Source of the DNA: Candidatus Tayloriibacteriota bacterium | GTDB taxonomy: Bacteria > Patescibacteriota > Minisyncoccia > Phycocordibacterales > PALSA-1337 | Assembly: GCA_026395095.1 (NCBI GenBank) | Contig: JAPLZI010000055.1 | Span: 376-17,740 of the forward strand | Direction: 5' to 3' | Length of the DNA: 17,365 bases | Part shown: positions 1 to 7,311 of the stretch, piece by piece | Numbering within the stretch: position 1 is the first letter of the stretch | Layout of the letters: each line of letters opens with the position of its first letter | Made by a program: the position numbers and the translations under genes | Notes under the pieces: model-generated | The model's input: only the letters and a program-made list of their open reading frames with translations | Databases searched by the model: none | Told to the model about the DNA's origin: nothing

Positions 1-2960
1 GCAACGCGAAGTCTTCAGGAATGACCGCTACCCTATATCGTGTATCATGGGTAAATAGCAGTGCCGGCTCCACAGGTGGCAGTTCAAACTGGCAGAGGAA
101 GCGCGAGCTTGTGAAGACATTTGACACTTCGACTGACTCTCTCGGTGATGGCAGTCTAGCTTTGCCAGTGCAAACGGCTGGTCAGTATGAAGTTGATATA
201 TCGTCACATGGAGCAGTCGGCAGTCGTTCATGGTTCTATGTTTATGGCGAACAAAATGTAACAGTGCGTGGCAGTGATGATACATCTCTCGAATTGGTGC
301 CAAGTAACGTGCATGTGAAGACCGGTGATAATGCTGAAGTCCTCATAAAAGTACCGGAAGCTGCGGGGAAGGCCATAGTCACCATCGAACGCGGAAAAAT
401 TTTTACTTACCAAGTAGTAGATATAGTCGGCTCAATGACTCACTTCAAGTTCCCGGTGACGGTTGAGTATTATCCGAATATTTATGTAAGTGTGACCGTC
501 TATGCCCCAAATCGATCTGTCAGGTTCGGCACATATTCATTTATCGTCGACAGCGATGAGAAGAAGCTGAATCTTACCGTACAGCCTGACAAAAAATTCT
601 ACAATCCCGGAGATCCGGTGACTATCCAGCTTCTTGCAAAAAATGAAGCAGGACAACCACTCATATCCGAAGTGTCGCTTGCAGTTGTTGATATGAGTGT
701 CCTGGCACTTCGCGGTAATCCCAAGAAGAATTTGCTTTCGGCTTTCTTCGGCCATGTTCCGCTTACGATTGAGACCTACTCGAACTTCAAGGATCTGTTA
801 AAGCAGGTAGAGAGGAAATCTAGCGATGGCAAGGGTGGCAGCGGTGGTGACCCGAACAGTCAGAAAAAAAGAGGTGTCTTTAAGGAGGTTGCGTTTTGGC
901 AGGCAAATATAGTCACTGATGCGGCCGGCCGAGCGACTGTGAAGTTTACTCTACCCGATAATCTGACTACATGGCAGGCTGAGGCAGTTGGTGTCACCGC
1001 GGATACGCATGTTGGGGTTGCATATAATGAGTTCACCACAAGCAAAGCTCTCATGATTGTTCCACTCAAACCAAGATTTATATTGCCCGGCGATAAATTC
1101 TCTCTTGGAGCGACGGTATTTAACAACAGCAAAGATACTTTTAATGGCACCGTAAGTCTAAAGGTTGATTCACTCGATGCCGCATCGCAGTCTCTTACGA
1201 AAAATATCGGTATAAAGGTAGGAAGCTCACAAACGGTATATTGGGATGTTGCTGTCCCGTACACCTTGCAGTCTGGAACGATTGGCTACTCGATATCCGC
1301 GAGCGATAATAATCTTACCGACGCGGTCGAGGATATTATCACAGTGAATGAAAACAGCGCATACGAAGTTACCGCTACAGCAGGAGAGACCAATACTACC
1401 GCTAGCGAAGCGGTTTATGTGCCGTCCACTGTCATTCCCGACCAAGGAGGGCTCACGCTTAAAAGTTCAGCTACGATAGCCGTGTATCTCGGAGATGTTT
1501 TAAAGTACATGCTTGATTATCCGTATGATTGTACGGAGCAGATTTCGAGCCGTATCCAAACTTTGGCGCTTATGAAGAACGGAGACGAACTAGTTAAGTC
1601 AGGTCTACAATCCATATATGATCGTCAAAATCCAGATGGAGGCTTCAGACTGTGGCCCGAGGATCAAGGGTCAAGCTACTGGGCTACCTTAGAAGCGATC
1701 AAGGCCTTTGATGTGCTACGACGATCCGGCTATACGATAGATTCTGCTGTCTGGGATAAGAGTGCATCTCATGTTCATGATTGGTATTTTGCACACAATA
1801 AGGAGTACAGCCTAGATCCTATCAGTATGGCTGAGGCTTTGTTCACGAGGTCAGATTATCTAGGACAATGGGATGTACAGGCGGCTTTCTCGCAGGTGGC
1901 TCAAGGCACGGTCAAAGATCCAAAAGCCTCAACGAGCAAGCTCATCACTTTGAGTCAGATTATGCATCGTTATGGACTTATGTCTGATTTGGCCAGTAAG
2001 GCGGACCTCATGCTCGAGAATCGCGTCGTAGTAGACTCGCGCGGAAGTTTCCTCGATATCGGTCCGGTCGCCTCCTATTCGGCGGATACTGCTGTCGGTA
2101 ACACGGCTCGATACGTCGATATTCTTTCCGAGAGACATCAGTCGAATACGGAGTTGTCCAATTTCTTACGCTGGCTAGTTAAATCGAAATCCAAAAACGG
2201 GGCTTGGGGTTCTACCAAGGATACCTTGGCAGTAGTTAGCGCTTTGACCGGATACCTCAAATGGCAGCCGGAAACGCGAGCCGAGTTCACTTTGGAGAGT
2301 AAATTAAACGGAGCCGAAGTAGATCGCTTTGAATTCTCGCCTGATAATATCCTGACCCAGCTATCCAAGACCATATCGATGGACAAATTACATCTTGGTA
2401 CCTTGAATACAGTTTCCTTTGCGAAATCAGGAGTGAAGGGTGCCGATACTGGAAAGATCTATTACGATATGAGCTTCAAGTATTATCTGCCGGCCAATAT
2501 GCTCGGTCCGCGAGACGAAGGATTTGCCATCCAAAGGAATTTTTATGCTTTGTCTGACAAAGATGGATCTCGGCCATTAGGGAAAGCTAAAGTTGGCGAT
2601 GTACTACGCGAACATGTAGAGGTTACTGTGCCCGTCACACGCAATCAAGTTGAGCTCGAGGACTTCATTCCTGCCGGTATGGAGATCGTCGACACCAGCC
2701 TAGCTACGGAGGACAAGTCGCTCGATAAGACTGATGTGACCGTCAAGAATCCTGAGCTCTGGCCAAATCACAAGGAGTGGCGAGATGATCGCGCATTCCT
2801 GTATTTCGATCAACTTTCGCCGGGAACCTATCAGTTTGATTATATGGTGAGAGCGCTCATTCCAGGAACTTATTCGCAGCTACCTGCTAATATATCGGAG
2901 ATGTATACGCCGGAAAACTTCGGTCGTAGTGAAGCTAATCTATTTATTATCGAGCAATAG
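1..2960 (+). CDS. Bacterial alpha-2-macroglobulin family protein, 5' end outside the window
   Basis: The frame is open from the first complete codon at position 3 to TAG at 2958-2960, so the true start and any signal peptide or lipobox lie upstream. Numbering from the Met at 21, residues 1-170 look like macroglobulin beta domains. A Gly/Ser/Lys-rich stretch at about 268-286 fits an exposed bait region. The family motif PDNLTTW starts at residue 312. The thioester motif CTEQ is intact (Cys504, Gln507), followed by the alpha-helical thioester domain and a C-terminal beta domain. In this family, cleavage of the bait by a foreign protease exposes the thioester, which covalently traps the attacker at the cell surface or in the periplasm. 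In many bacteria the gene is paired with a PBP1C gene; here that partner is adjacent but convergent. Family assignment is firm; the role as protease trap is inferred. Confidence 0.93.
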   Translation, partial: NAKSSGMTATLYRVSWVNSSAGSTGGSSNWQRKRELVKTFDTSTDSLGDGSLALPVQTAGQYEVDISSHGAVGSRSWFYVYGEQNVTVRGSDDTSLELVPSNVHVKTGDNAEVLIKVPEAAGKAIVTIERGKIFTYQVVDIVGSMTHFKFPVTVEYYPNIYVSVTVYAPNRSVRFGTYSFIVDSDEKKLNLTVQPDKKFYNPGDPVTIQLLAKNEAGQPLISEVSLAVVDMSVLALRGNPKKNLLSAFFGHVPLTIETYSNFKDLLKQVERKSSDGKGGSGGDPNSQKKRGVFKEVAFWQANIVTDAAGRATVKFTLPDNLTTWQAEAVGVTADTHVGVAYNEFTTSKALMIVPLKPRFILPGDKFSLGATVFNNSKDTFNGTVSLKVDSLDAASQSLTKNIGIKVGSSQTVYWDVAVPYTLQSGTIGYSISASDNNLTDAVEDIITVNENSAYEVTATAGETNTTASEAVYVPSTVIPDQGGLTLKSSATIAVYLGDVLKYMLDYPYDCTEQISSRIQTLALMKNGDELVKSGLQSIYDRQNPDGGFRLWPEDQGSSYWATLEAIKAFDVLRRSGYTIDSAVWDKSASHVHDWYFAHNKEYSLDPISMAEALFTRSDYLGQWDVQAAFSQVAQGTVKDPKASTSKLITLSQIMHRYGLMSDLASKADLMLENRVVVDSRGSFLDIGPVASYSADTAVGNTARYVDILSERHQSNTELSNFLRWLVKSKSKNGAWGSTKDTLAVVSALTGYLKWQPETRAEFTLESKLNGAEVDRFEFSPDNILTQLSKTISMDKLHLGTLNTVSFAKSGVKGADTGKIYYDMSFKYYLPANMLGPRDEGFAIQRNFYALSDKDGSRPLGKAKVGDVLREHVEVTVPVTRNQVELEDFIPAGMEIVDTSLATEDKSLDKTDVTVKNPELWPNHKEWRDDRAFLYFDQLSPGTYQFDYMVRALIPGTYSQLPANISEMYTPENFGRSEANLFIIEQ

Positions 2961-4769
2961 CGTTCGGGCGGTCGCGGACTCTTCCTCTCTGTTAATATTC
3001 TTGAATGAAAAAGGTGTATGTCGGTCATACGATGTTGCGTGCATGAGCTGCATCACTCGGCTCCAGACTTCTCCTGCACCGCTTTGTCCGGATAGCGACT
3101 TGGTCGGAGTGTTATCGGAATTTCCTACCCATACGCCGACAATATAATCCGGCGTGTATCCGATGACCCAGCTGTCGCGATAATCATCAGAAGTGCCGGT
3201 TTTGAGCGCGTAACTCCCGAATGGCAGATTAAGGTCGCTCACATAGCCAAATTGATCTATGCCTGCATATCGATCTGAAAGGATTTTGGTCACTAGCTCT
3301 GTGTATTGTGGCTCTATAACCTGTTTCTCATCTCCTGGGAATGAAAGTTTGTTCATCTTTTCGTCAGAAAAAAGACGCATAGGCTTGAGCATGCCTTCAT
3401 TCGGAAAGATGCTGTAGAAGTGGACGAGCTCCGGCAATGTCATGTCTATCGTGCCTAGAGCCGCGCCAAGCTGGTGGTCATGGACCTTTTTGATATCGGT
3501 ATAGCCGAGCTCCCCTAGAAAGTTAGCGAAGGCGTCAAGTCCCACGAATTGAAGCGTCTTTATCGCCGGAATATTGATGCTGTTTGCCAACGCATAAGCG
3601 GCGGTAACGCGTCCGTGGTATTTCATATCGTAATTCTTCGGATACAAAGTCCTGCCGTCGAAGGTTGTATATCGGTATTCGACGTCATCAATGAGAGAAT
3701 CAGGCCGAGCTCCTTTCTCAAATGCCTTGGCATATACGAATGGCTTTATTGTCGAGGCGACCTGCCTAGGTTTGTTGAGCATATTGATCTGTTGGCCGAA
3801 AGTCGTAGCGGCTGGGTTGGCGCTCCCGATCAAGCTCAAGATTTCGTTTGACGGCAGTTTCATGACGACCACTGCTATGTTGTGTGCGTCGCGACTAGCG
3901 AGCGATGGCTCTGAATCCATAACTATAGTACGAATCTTTTCCGTGAGTTGCCTGTCTGTTGAGACCTTTATAGTTTTTGTGGTCATAACAGAAGTGATGG
4001 ATATATATGAGTTCAGTTCAAATCCATCCTTCTGGTCTAAAAAATTCTTTAGATTTTTTGCCGCGGTCTCCGGAGACACGAATCCGTCTTTCGTCGCAGT
4101 AATGTCCATGGCCGAGCCAAGCTGTATCGCTTGGCCGATATTATTTCCCAATAGAGGATTGTTATAGCTTGGATTGCCGAGCGAAGACAACAACTGGAGA
4201 ATCTCGTTATCCGACAGTTTTTGAGCGGGCTTGGCGAAGTATGCCTGGCTGGCTGTTTCGACGCCTTGTATATGATTGCCAAAGTAGACAGAGTTGCAAT
4301 ATTTGAGCAATACCTTTTTCTTTCCCATGAATAGATCAAGCGGTAGGACTGACATTAGCTCAACCGATTTATTTGCGAATGTTCGTTCGTTTTCTTGCCC
4401 CAGGAGGAGTTTTATTAGCTGTTGCTCGATGGTGCTGGCTCCTTGCCGATCGCCTATCCCGGCTTTGGCTAAAATAAGCTCACCAATGCTAAACGGATTA
4501 ATGCCGGGATGCATATAGAAGAATCTGTCTTCCTTCTTGAGTAAAAGCTCCGAAAATCGTTCGGGCGTACTAGTAGCATAGAGAGCATAATTGCCTTTTG
4601 AGTTTGGAATAAGCACGACCATCCTATCATTCCTATCGACTATTTTTACCGACTGATTCTCATCGTAAAATCCAGCAAACCTATGAACACTGAAAGCCCC
4701 ATATATAAGGTTGATGCATATGAGAGTGATGATGATTCCTAGGCACAGGATTATAGGAGAGCGTTTCAT
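2940..4769 (-). CDS. pbpC: Penicillin-binding protein 1C, bifunctional glycosyltransferase/transpeptidase
   Basis: A 609-residue class A penicillin-binding protein that polymerises lipid II and cross-links stem peptides on the outer face of the membrane. Residues 5-27 form an uncleaved signal anchor. The GT51 domain has EDRFFYMHPG (catalytic Glu80) and GASTIEQQ at 110-117; the usual STITQQ has Glu in place of the second Thr here. The transpeptidase domain has STIK (nucleophile Ser339), SIN (Ser397, Asn399) and KTGTS (Lys523). The protein stops soon after this domain and lacks the C-terminal BiPBP_C domain of E. coli PbpC. The PBP1C label rests on similarity of style and on the neighbouring alpha-2-macroglobulin; PBP1A is the alternative. 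Its TAG stop (2942-2940) lies inside the end of the convergent gene. No clear Shine-Dalgarno sequence precedes the ATG. Confidence 0.9.
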   Translation of the reverse strand: MKRSPIILCLGIIITLICINLIYGAFSVHRFAGFYDENQSVKIVDRNDRMVVLIPNSKGNYALYATSTPERFSELLLKKEDRFFYMHPGINPFSIGELILAKAGIGDRQGASTIEQQLIKLLLGQENERTFANKSVELMSVLPLDLFMGKKKVLLKYCNSVYFGNHIQGVETASQAYFAKPAQKLSDNEILQLLSSLGNPSYNNPLLGNNIGQAIQLGSAMDITATKDGFVSPETAAKNLKNFLDQKDGFELNSYISITSVMTTKTIKVSTDRQLTEKIRTIVMDSEPSLASRDAHNIAVVVMKLPSNEILSLIGSANPAATTFGQQINMLNKPRQVASTIKPFVYAKAFEKGARPDSLIDDVEYRYTTFDGRTLYPKNYDMKYHGRVTAAYALANSINIPAIKTLQFVGLDAFANFLGELGYTDIKKVHDHQLGAALGTIDMTLPELVHFYSIFPNEGMLKPMRLFSDEKMNKLSFPGDEKQVIEPQYTELVTKILSDRYAGIDQFGYVSDLNLPFGSYALKTGTSDDYRDSWVIGYTPDYIVGVWVGNSDNTPTKSLSGQSGAGEVWSRVMQLMHATSYDRHTPFSFKNINREEESATARTLLLDNK

Positions 4770-4796
4770 ATTGGATATTGATAGTTAGGCTTTTTC

Positions 4797-4802
4797 AGTA
4801 TA
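4797..4802 (-). promoter_or_regulatory. Possible -10 box for pbpC
   Basis: On the minus strand the hexamer TATACT matches the sigma70 -10 consensus at five of six positions. It ends 27 bases before the ATG at 4769, giving a leader of about 20 bases. No convincing -35 box lies 16-18 bases upstream, so this is tentative. Confidence 0.35.
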
Positions 4803-4848
4803 CCGTAAAATTGGGAAATGATTGCCTATTCGATTTTATCAGCAAGTA

Positions 4849-4880
4849 TGGTTTAATAAAAATGTTTCAACATCGAACCA
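4849..4880. repeat. Imperfect nested inverted repeat in the divergent pbpC/dgkA region
   Basis: Inner arms ATGTT (4862-4866) and AACAT (4869-4873) flank a two-base centre. Outer arms TGGTT (4849-4853) and AACCA (4876-4880) sit unevenly around them. The element lies upstream of the dgkA -10 box, about where a -35 box or operator would be. It may be a protein-binding site, but chance in AT-rich DNA is possible. Confidence 0.3.
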
Positions 4881-4894
4881 CACGGTTAGCAATT

Positions 4895-4903
4895 TGATAT
4901 ACT
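4895..4903 (+). promoter_or_regulatory. Extended -10 promoter of dgkA, positioned for a leaderless transcript
   Basis: The bases TGATATACT combine the extended element TGn with TATACT (five of six matches). Seven bases separate the box from the ATG at 4911, so transcription should begin at or next to the start codon. No good -35 box is visible, which the extended -10 may compensate. Confidence 0.5.
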
Positions 4904-4910
4904 TACACCT

Positions 4911-5291
4911 ATGCAGACACTTGATTCAAAGAAAGAATTTTCGGTAATAAAAAGAGCAAAAAGCTTTACTCATGCGGGAAGAGGTATCTGGCTGCTTTTA
5001 AAGACTACTCATAATGCATGGATACATATAGCACTGCTCATCATTGCGATTGTCTTAGGGGTATATTTTAATATCACAAAAACCGAATGGTTAGCGCTTG
5101 TTATTGTCGCCGGGTTTGTATTGGCTGCGGAAGCATTCAATACAGCTATAGAAATAGACATTGATCTCACATCACCGAACTATCATCCATATGCGCGGGA
5201 CACGAAAGATGTTGCAGCTGGTGCAGTACTCATATCGGCTGTAGCAGCCTTAATTACGGGCGTTCTGATTTTTGGACATTATGTTTTTTAA
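4911..5291 (+). CDS. dgkA: Diacylglycerol/undecaprenol kinase, DgkA family
   Basis: A 126-residue integral membrane kinase, close to the usual 120-140 residues of the family. It phosphorylates undecaprenol (Gram-positive type) or diacylglycerol with ATP, returning lipid carrier to cell-wall synthesis. The hallmark segment AEAFNTAIE has Glu74, Asn77 and Glu81, and RDTKDVAAGAVL follows with Lys99 and Asp100. Three hydrophobic helices lie at about 38-54, 60-80 and 100-124, after an amphipathic N-terminus. There is no Shine-Dalgarno sequence, and the -10 box almost touches the ATG. The divergent neighbour pbpC uses lipid II, made on the same carrier, so a shared wall-synthesis theme is plausible. 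Undecaprenol as substrate is inferred from the Gram-positive-like sequence. Confidence 0.9.
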   Translation: MQTLDSKKEFSVIKRAKSFTHAGRGIWLLLKTTHNAWIHIALLIIAIVLGVYFNITKTEWLALVIVAGFVLAAEAFNTAIEIDIDLTSPNYHPYARDTKDVAAGAVLISAVAALITGVLIFGHYVF

Positions 5292-5298
5292 AGCGGTT

Positions 5299-5328
5299 TT
5301 AACACTGCTCCCAACCAACCAGTAAATT
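5299..5328 (+). promoter_or_regulatory. Possible promoter of the SET-domain gene
   Basis: TTAACA (5299-5304, five of six matches to -35) is followed after 18 bases by TAAATT (5323-5328, four of six matches to -10), ending five bases before the ATG at 5334. The -10 match is weak; read-through from dgkA, whose stop is 42 bases upstream, is equally possible. Confidence 0.3.
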
Positions 5329-5333
5329 ACCCC

Positions 5334-5825
5334 ATGTCATACATTTCCCCAAAAGTTGAAAGTAGGCACAGTTCCATAGAAGGGAACGGTTTATTTGCTA
5401 TAGAGACAATAAATAAAGGCGATGTCATACTTGATTTTTCTGTGGGAAAGCAAGAATTTATTGATGGCAAGGAGGCGGATCGGTTGTACAAGAATGGGTT
5501 TGATCATATGTTTCAACTGGGTGATGATCAATTTATTGTGAACGTGAAAAAGTCTGATTCGAGTGATTTCGGGAATGTAAATCATTCCTGCGATCCCAAC
5601 TGCGGTTTCAGGGATAAATTTAAAATCGTTGCGATGAGAGATGTTAGGCCAGGTGAAGAAATAACGCTTGATTATGCGATGATGGAATCTTCGGATTACA
5701 GCTTCAAATGCAAATGCGGGTCTCCTTTTTGCCGGGGCATAATCACTGGAAATGATTGGATGAATCCGGAGCTCCAGAACAAATACACTGAATACTTCCA
5801 GGAGTATCTTCAGAAAAGAATATGA
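5334..5825 (+). CDS. SET-domain protein lysine methyltransferase
   Basis: A 163-residue stand-alone SET domain, predicted to transfer methyl from S-adenosylmethionine to a lysine side chain of an unknown protein. The fold's motifs are present: GNGLFA near residue 17, NHSCDPN (Asn83, His84, Cys86) and GEEITLDYA with the catalytic-type Tyr114. A post-SET motif follows with Cys126, Cys128 and Cys133, which together with Cys86 can bind zinc as in eukaryotic enzymes. There is no signal peptide or membrane segment, so it should be cytoplasmic. Its TGA overlaps the ATG of the next gene by four bases, implying translational coupling to the metallophosphoesterase. Base composition of this pair is more AT-rich than most of the window. 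The substrate cannot be deduced from the sequence. Confidence 0.9.
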   Translation: MSYISPKVESRHSSIEGNGLFAIETINKGDVILDFSVGKQEFIDGKEADRLYKNGFDHMFQLGDDQFIVNVKKSDSSDFGNVNHSCDPNCGFRDKFKIVAMRDVRPGEEITLDYAMMESSDYSFKCKCGSPFCRGIITGNDWMNPELQNKYTEYFQEYLQKRI

Positions 5826-6922
5826 TTATCATTTTTGGCTCAATAATGGCGCTGGCACTCTCTTTGGTTCATTTTATTATTTACAAATTGATTGTAACTA
5901 TTTTTTCTTTATCTGTGGTATGGCGGATATTTACGGGAGTCATTTTAGCGATTTTGGGTATTAGTTTTGTCATTGCTTCAATTTTAACTTTTTATTTTAA
6001 CAATTCTTTTACAAGCTTTTTATATACTACTTCAGCTTCTTGGCTTGGCTTTGCTGTTTATCTATTTATTTTTTCGTGTCTATTTTTCATAGTATTGTGG
6101 ATATTACATGTTTTTAATTTGAATGTTTCTCTTCAATATTTCGGTATTTTATGTTTTTCGTTGGCTATTATTTTCGGAATATATGGCATTATCCATGCTC
6201 GCCAAATCATCGTAAAAGATATCAATGTCAGCATATCTAATTTACCAGCTAGTTGGCAGGGGAAAAAGGCTGTGTGGATTAGTGATTTACATTTAGGGGC
6301 TGTTTATGGGCGAGATTTTACTAGGAGTATTGTTGTCAAAATAAATGAAATTAATCCGGATATAGTTTTTATCGGAGGAGATATTTATGATGGAGTGAAA
6401 ATTAATGAATCTGAGGTTATTGAACCACTTATAGATTTACACCCAAAATTGGGGACATATTTTATCACAGGAAATCACGAGGAATTTCGTGATGACAAAC
6501 ATTATCTGAATGCTATCAGGGGTGCTGGTATTAAGGTACTCAATAATGAAATGGTAATGATAGATGGTATGCAGCTGATCGGTGTTGATGATCGTGATTC
6601 CACTAATGTTGTAAAACTGAAAGCCATTCTTTCAGGTTTGAATATAGATAAAAGTACGCCGTCCATTCTTTTGAAACACCAACCGTCTCAATTGGCCGAA
6701 GCTGCGAAAGCGGGTATCACTTTCCAAATTTCGGGACATACCCATCGAGCTCAAATGTTTCCTCTCAATTTGTTTACTAGTTTAATTTATAAGGGTTATG
6801 ATTATGGCTTTCACAAAATAGACAAAATGAACGTATTTACTTCTAGTGGGACAGGGACTTGGGGCCCGCCTATGAGGGTGGGAAGTGATGCTGAAATAGT
6901 GGTTTTAACTTTTTTAAAGTAG
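5822..6922 (+). CDS. Membrane metallophosphoesterase, YkuE-like
   Basis: A 366-residue protein with four predicted membrane helices in residues 4-125 and a calcineurin-like phosphoesterase domain from about 148 to the end. All metal-binding motifs are visible: SDLHLG (Asp155, His157), GGDIYDG (Asp187), GNHE (Asn218, His219) and GHTHRAQMF (His306, His308). The family hydrolyses phosphate esters using two metal ions; YkuE-type members act at the membrane, sometimes on lipids, but this substrate is unknown. Translation is coupled to the SET gene by an ATGA overlap. The first 400 bases are extremely T-rich: positions 6061-6120 are 20% GC, against 70% at 12421-12480. That partly reflects Phe/Leu/Ile codons in helices, but synonymous choices are AT-biased too. 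Confidence 0.92.
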   Translation: MIIIFGSIMALALSLVHFIIYKLIVTIFSLSVVWRIFTGVILAILGISFVIASILTFYFNNSFTSFLYTTSASWLGFAVYLFIFSCLFFIVLWILHVFNLNVSLQYFGILCFSLAIIFGIYGIIHARQIIVKDINVSISNLPASWQGKKAVWISDLHLGAVYGRDFTRSIVVKINEINPDIVFIGGDIYDGVKINESEVIEPLIDLHPKLGTYFITGNHEEFRDDKHYLNAIRGAGIKVLNNEMVMIDGMQLIGVDDRDSTNVVKLKAILSGLNIDKSTPSILLKHQPSQLAEAAKAGITFQISGHTHRAQMFPLNLFTSLIYKGYDYGFHKIDKMNVFTSSGTGTWGPPMRVGSDAEIVVLTFLK

Positions 6923-6928
6923 TTATTT

Positions 6929-6937
6929 TGCTATAAT
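6929..6937 (+). promoter_or_regulatory. Extended -10 promoter of the coiled-coil gene
   Basis: TGC followed by a perfect TATAAT (6932-6937) forms an ideal extended -10 element. Transcription should start near 6944, giving a leader of about 20 bases before the ATG at 6964. No clear -35 box or Shine-Dalgarno sequence is seen. Confidence 0.55.
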
Positions 6938-6963
6938 GTCACGGTATCAATTAACCCAAAAAC

Positions 6964-7269
6964 ATGAATACAACATCAACGCAAGATTTAGAGAGGCTTA
7001 AACAAAGAATGACAAGTGAAGGTCAAGAGCTCGATAAAAAAAGAACGGATCTAAAACGAAAACAGGATGAGGTAACACGAAAAAAACAGGAAGTCGAAAG
7101 GAAACAGGCTGAGACGGATAAGCTTGTGCTAGAATTTCAAAAGCTAGAAGCAGAGGTTGCTGCTATACAATTAGAGGTACGCGAGCTCGAACAACAGCGT
7201 CAGCATAATGAGAGTGAGCTTCGAACAATGCAACAAGAATTGGAGAAGGCGATGAGGGAGAAGAAATAG
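6964..7269 (+). CDS. Small coiled-coil protein of unknown function
   Basis: A 101-residue protein made almost entirely of Lys, Arg, Glu, Gln and Leu with no Cys, Pro or Trp and no membrane segment or signal peptide. From about residue 7 to the end it reads as one long alpha-helical coiled coil with heptad-like spacing of Leu, Val and Ile, and the segment 25-50 is heavily charged (repeated K-Q-E/D units). It has its own extended -10 promoter and a 42-base gap to the next gene. No family could be recognised; short coiled coils may be structural or bind a partner. Database matches would be dominated by low-complexity similarity. Confidence 0.8.
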   Translation: MNTTSTQDLERLKQRMTSEGQELDKKRTDLKRKQDEVTRKKQEVERKQAETDKLVLEFQKLEAEVAAIQLEVRELEQQRQHNESELRTMQQELEKAMREKK

Positions 7270-7280
7270 ATTCTATTGGG

Positions 7281-7286
7281 TATAGT
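7281..7286 (+). promoter_or_regulatory. Weak candidate -10 box for the CapA-family gene
   Basis: TATAGT matches -10 at five of six positions and lies in the 42-base gap before the ATG at 7312, predicting a leader of about 19 bases. No -35 box is apparent, so read-through from the upstream gene is an alternative. Confidence 0.25.
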
Positions 7287-7311
7287 ATCCTGATAGTCAG
7301 CTATTTAACTA

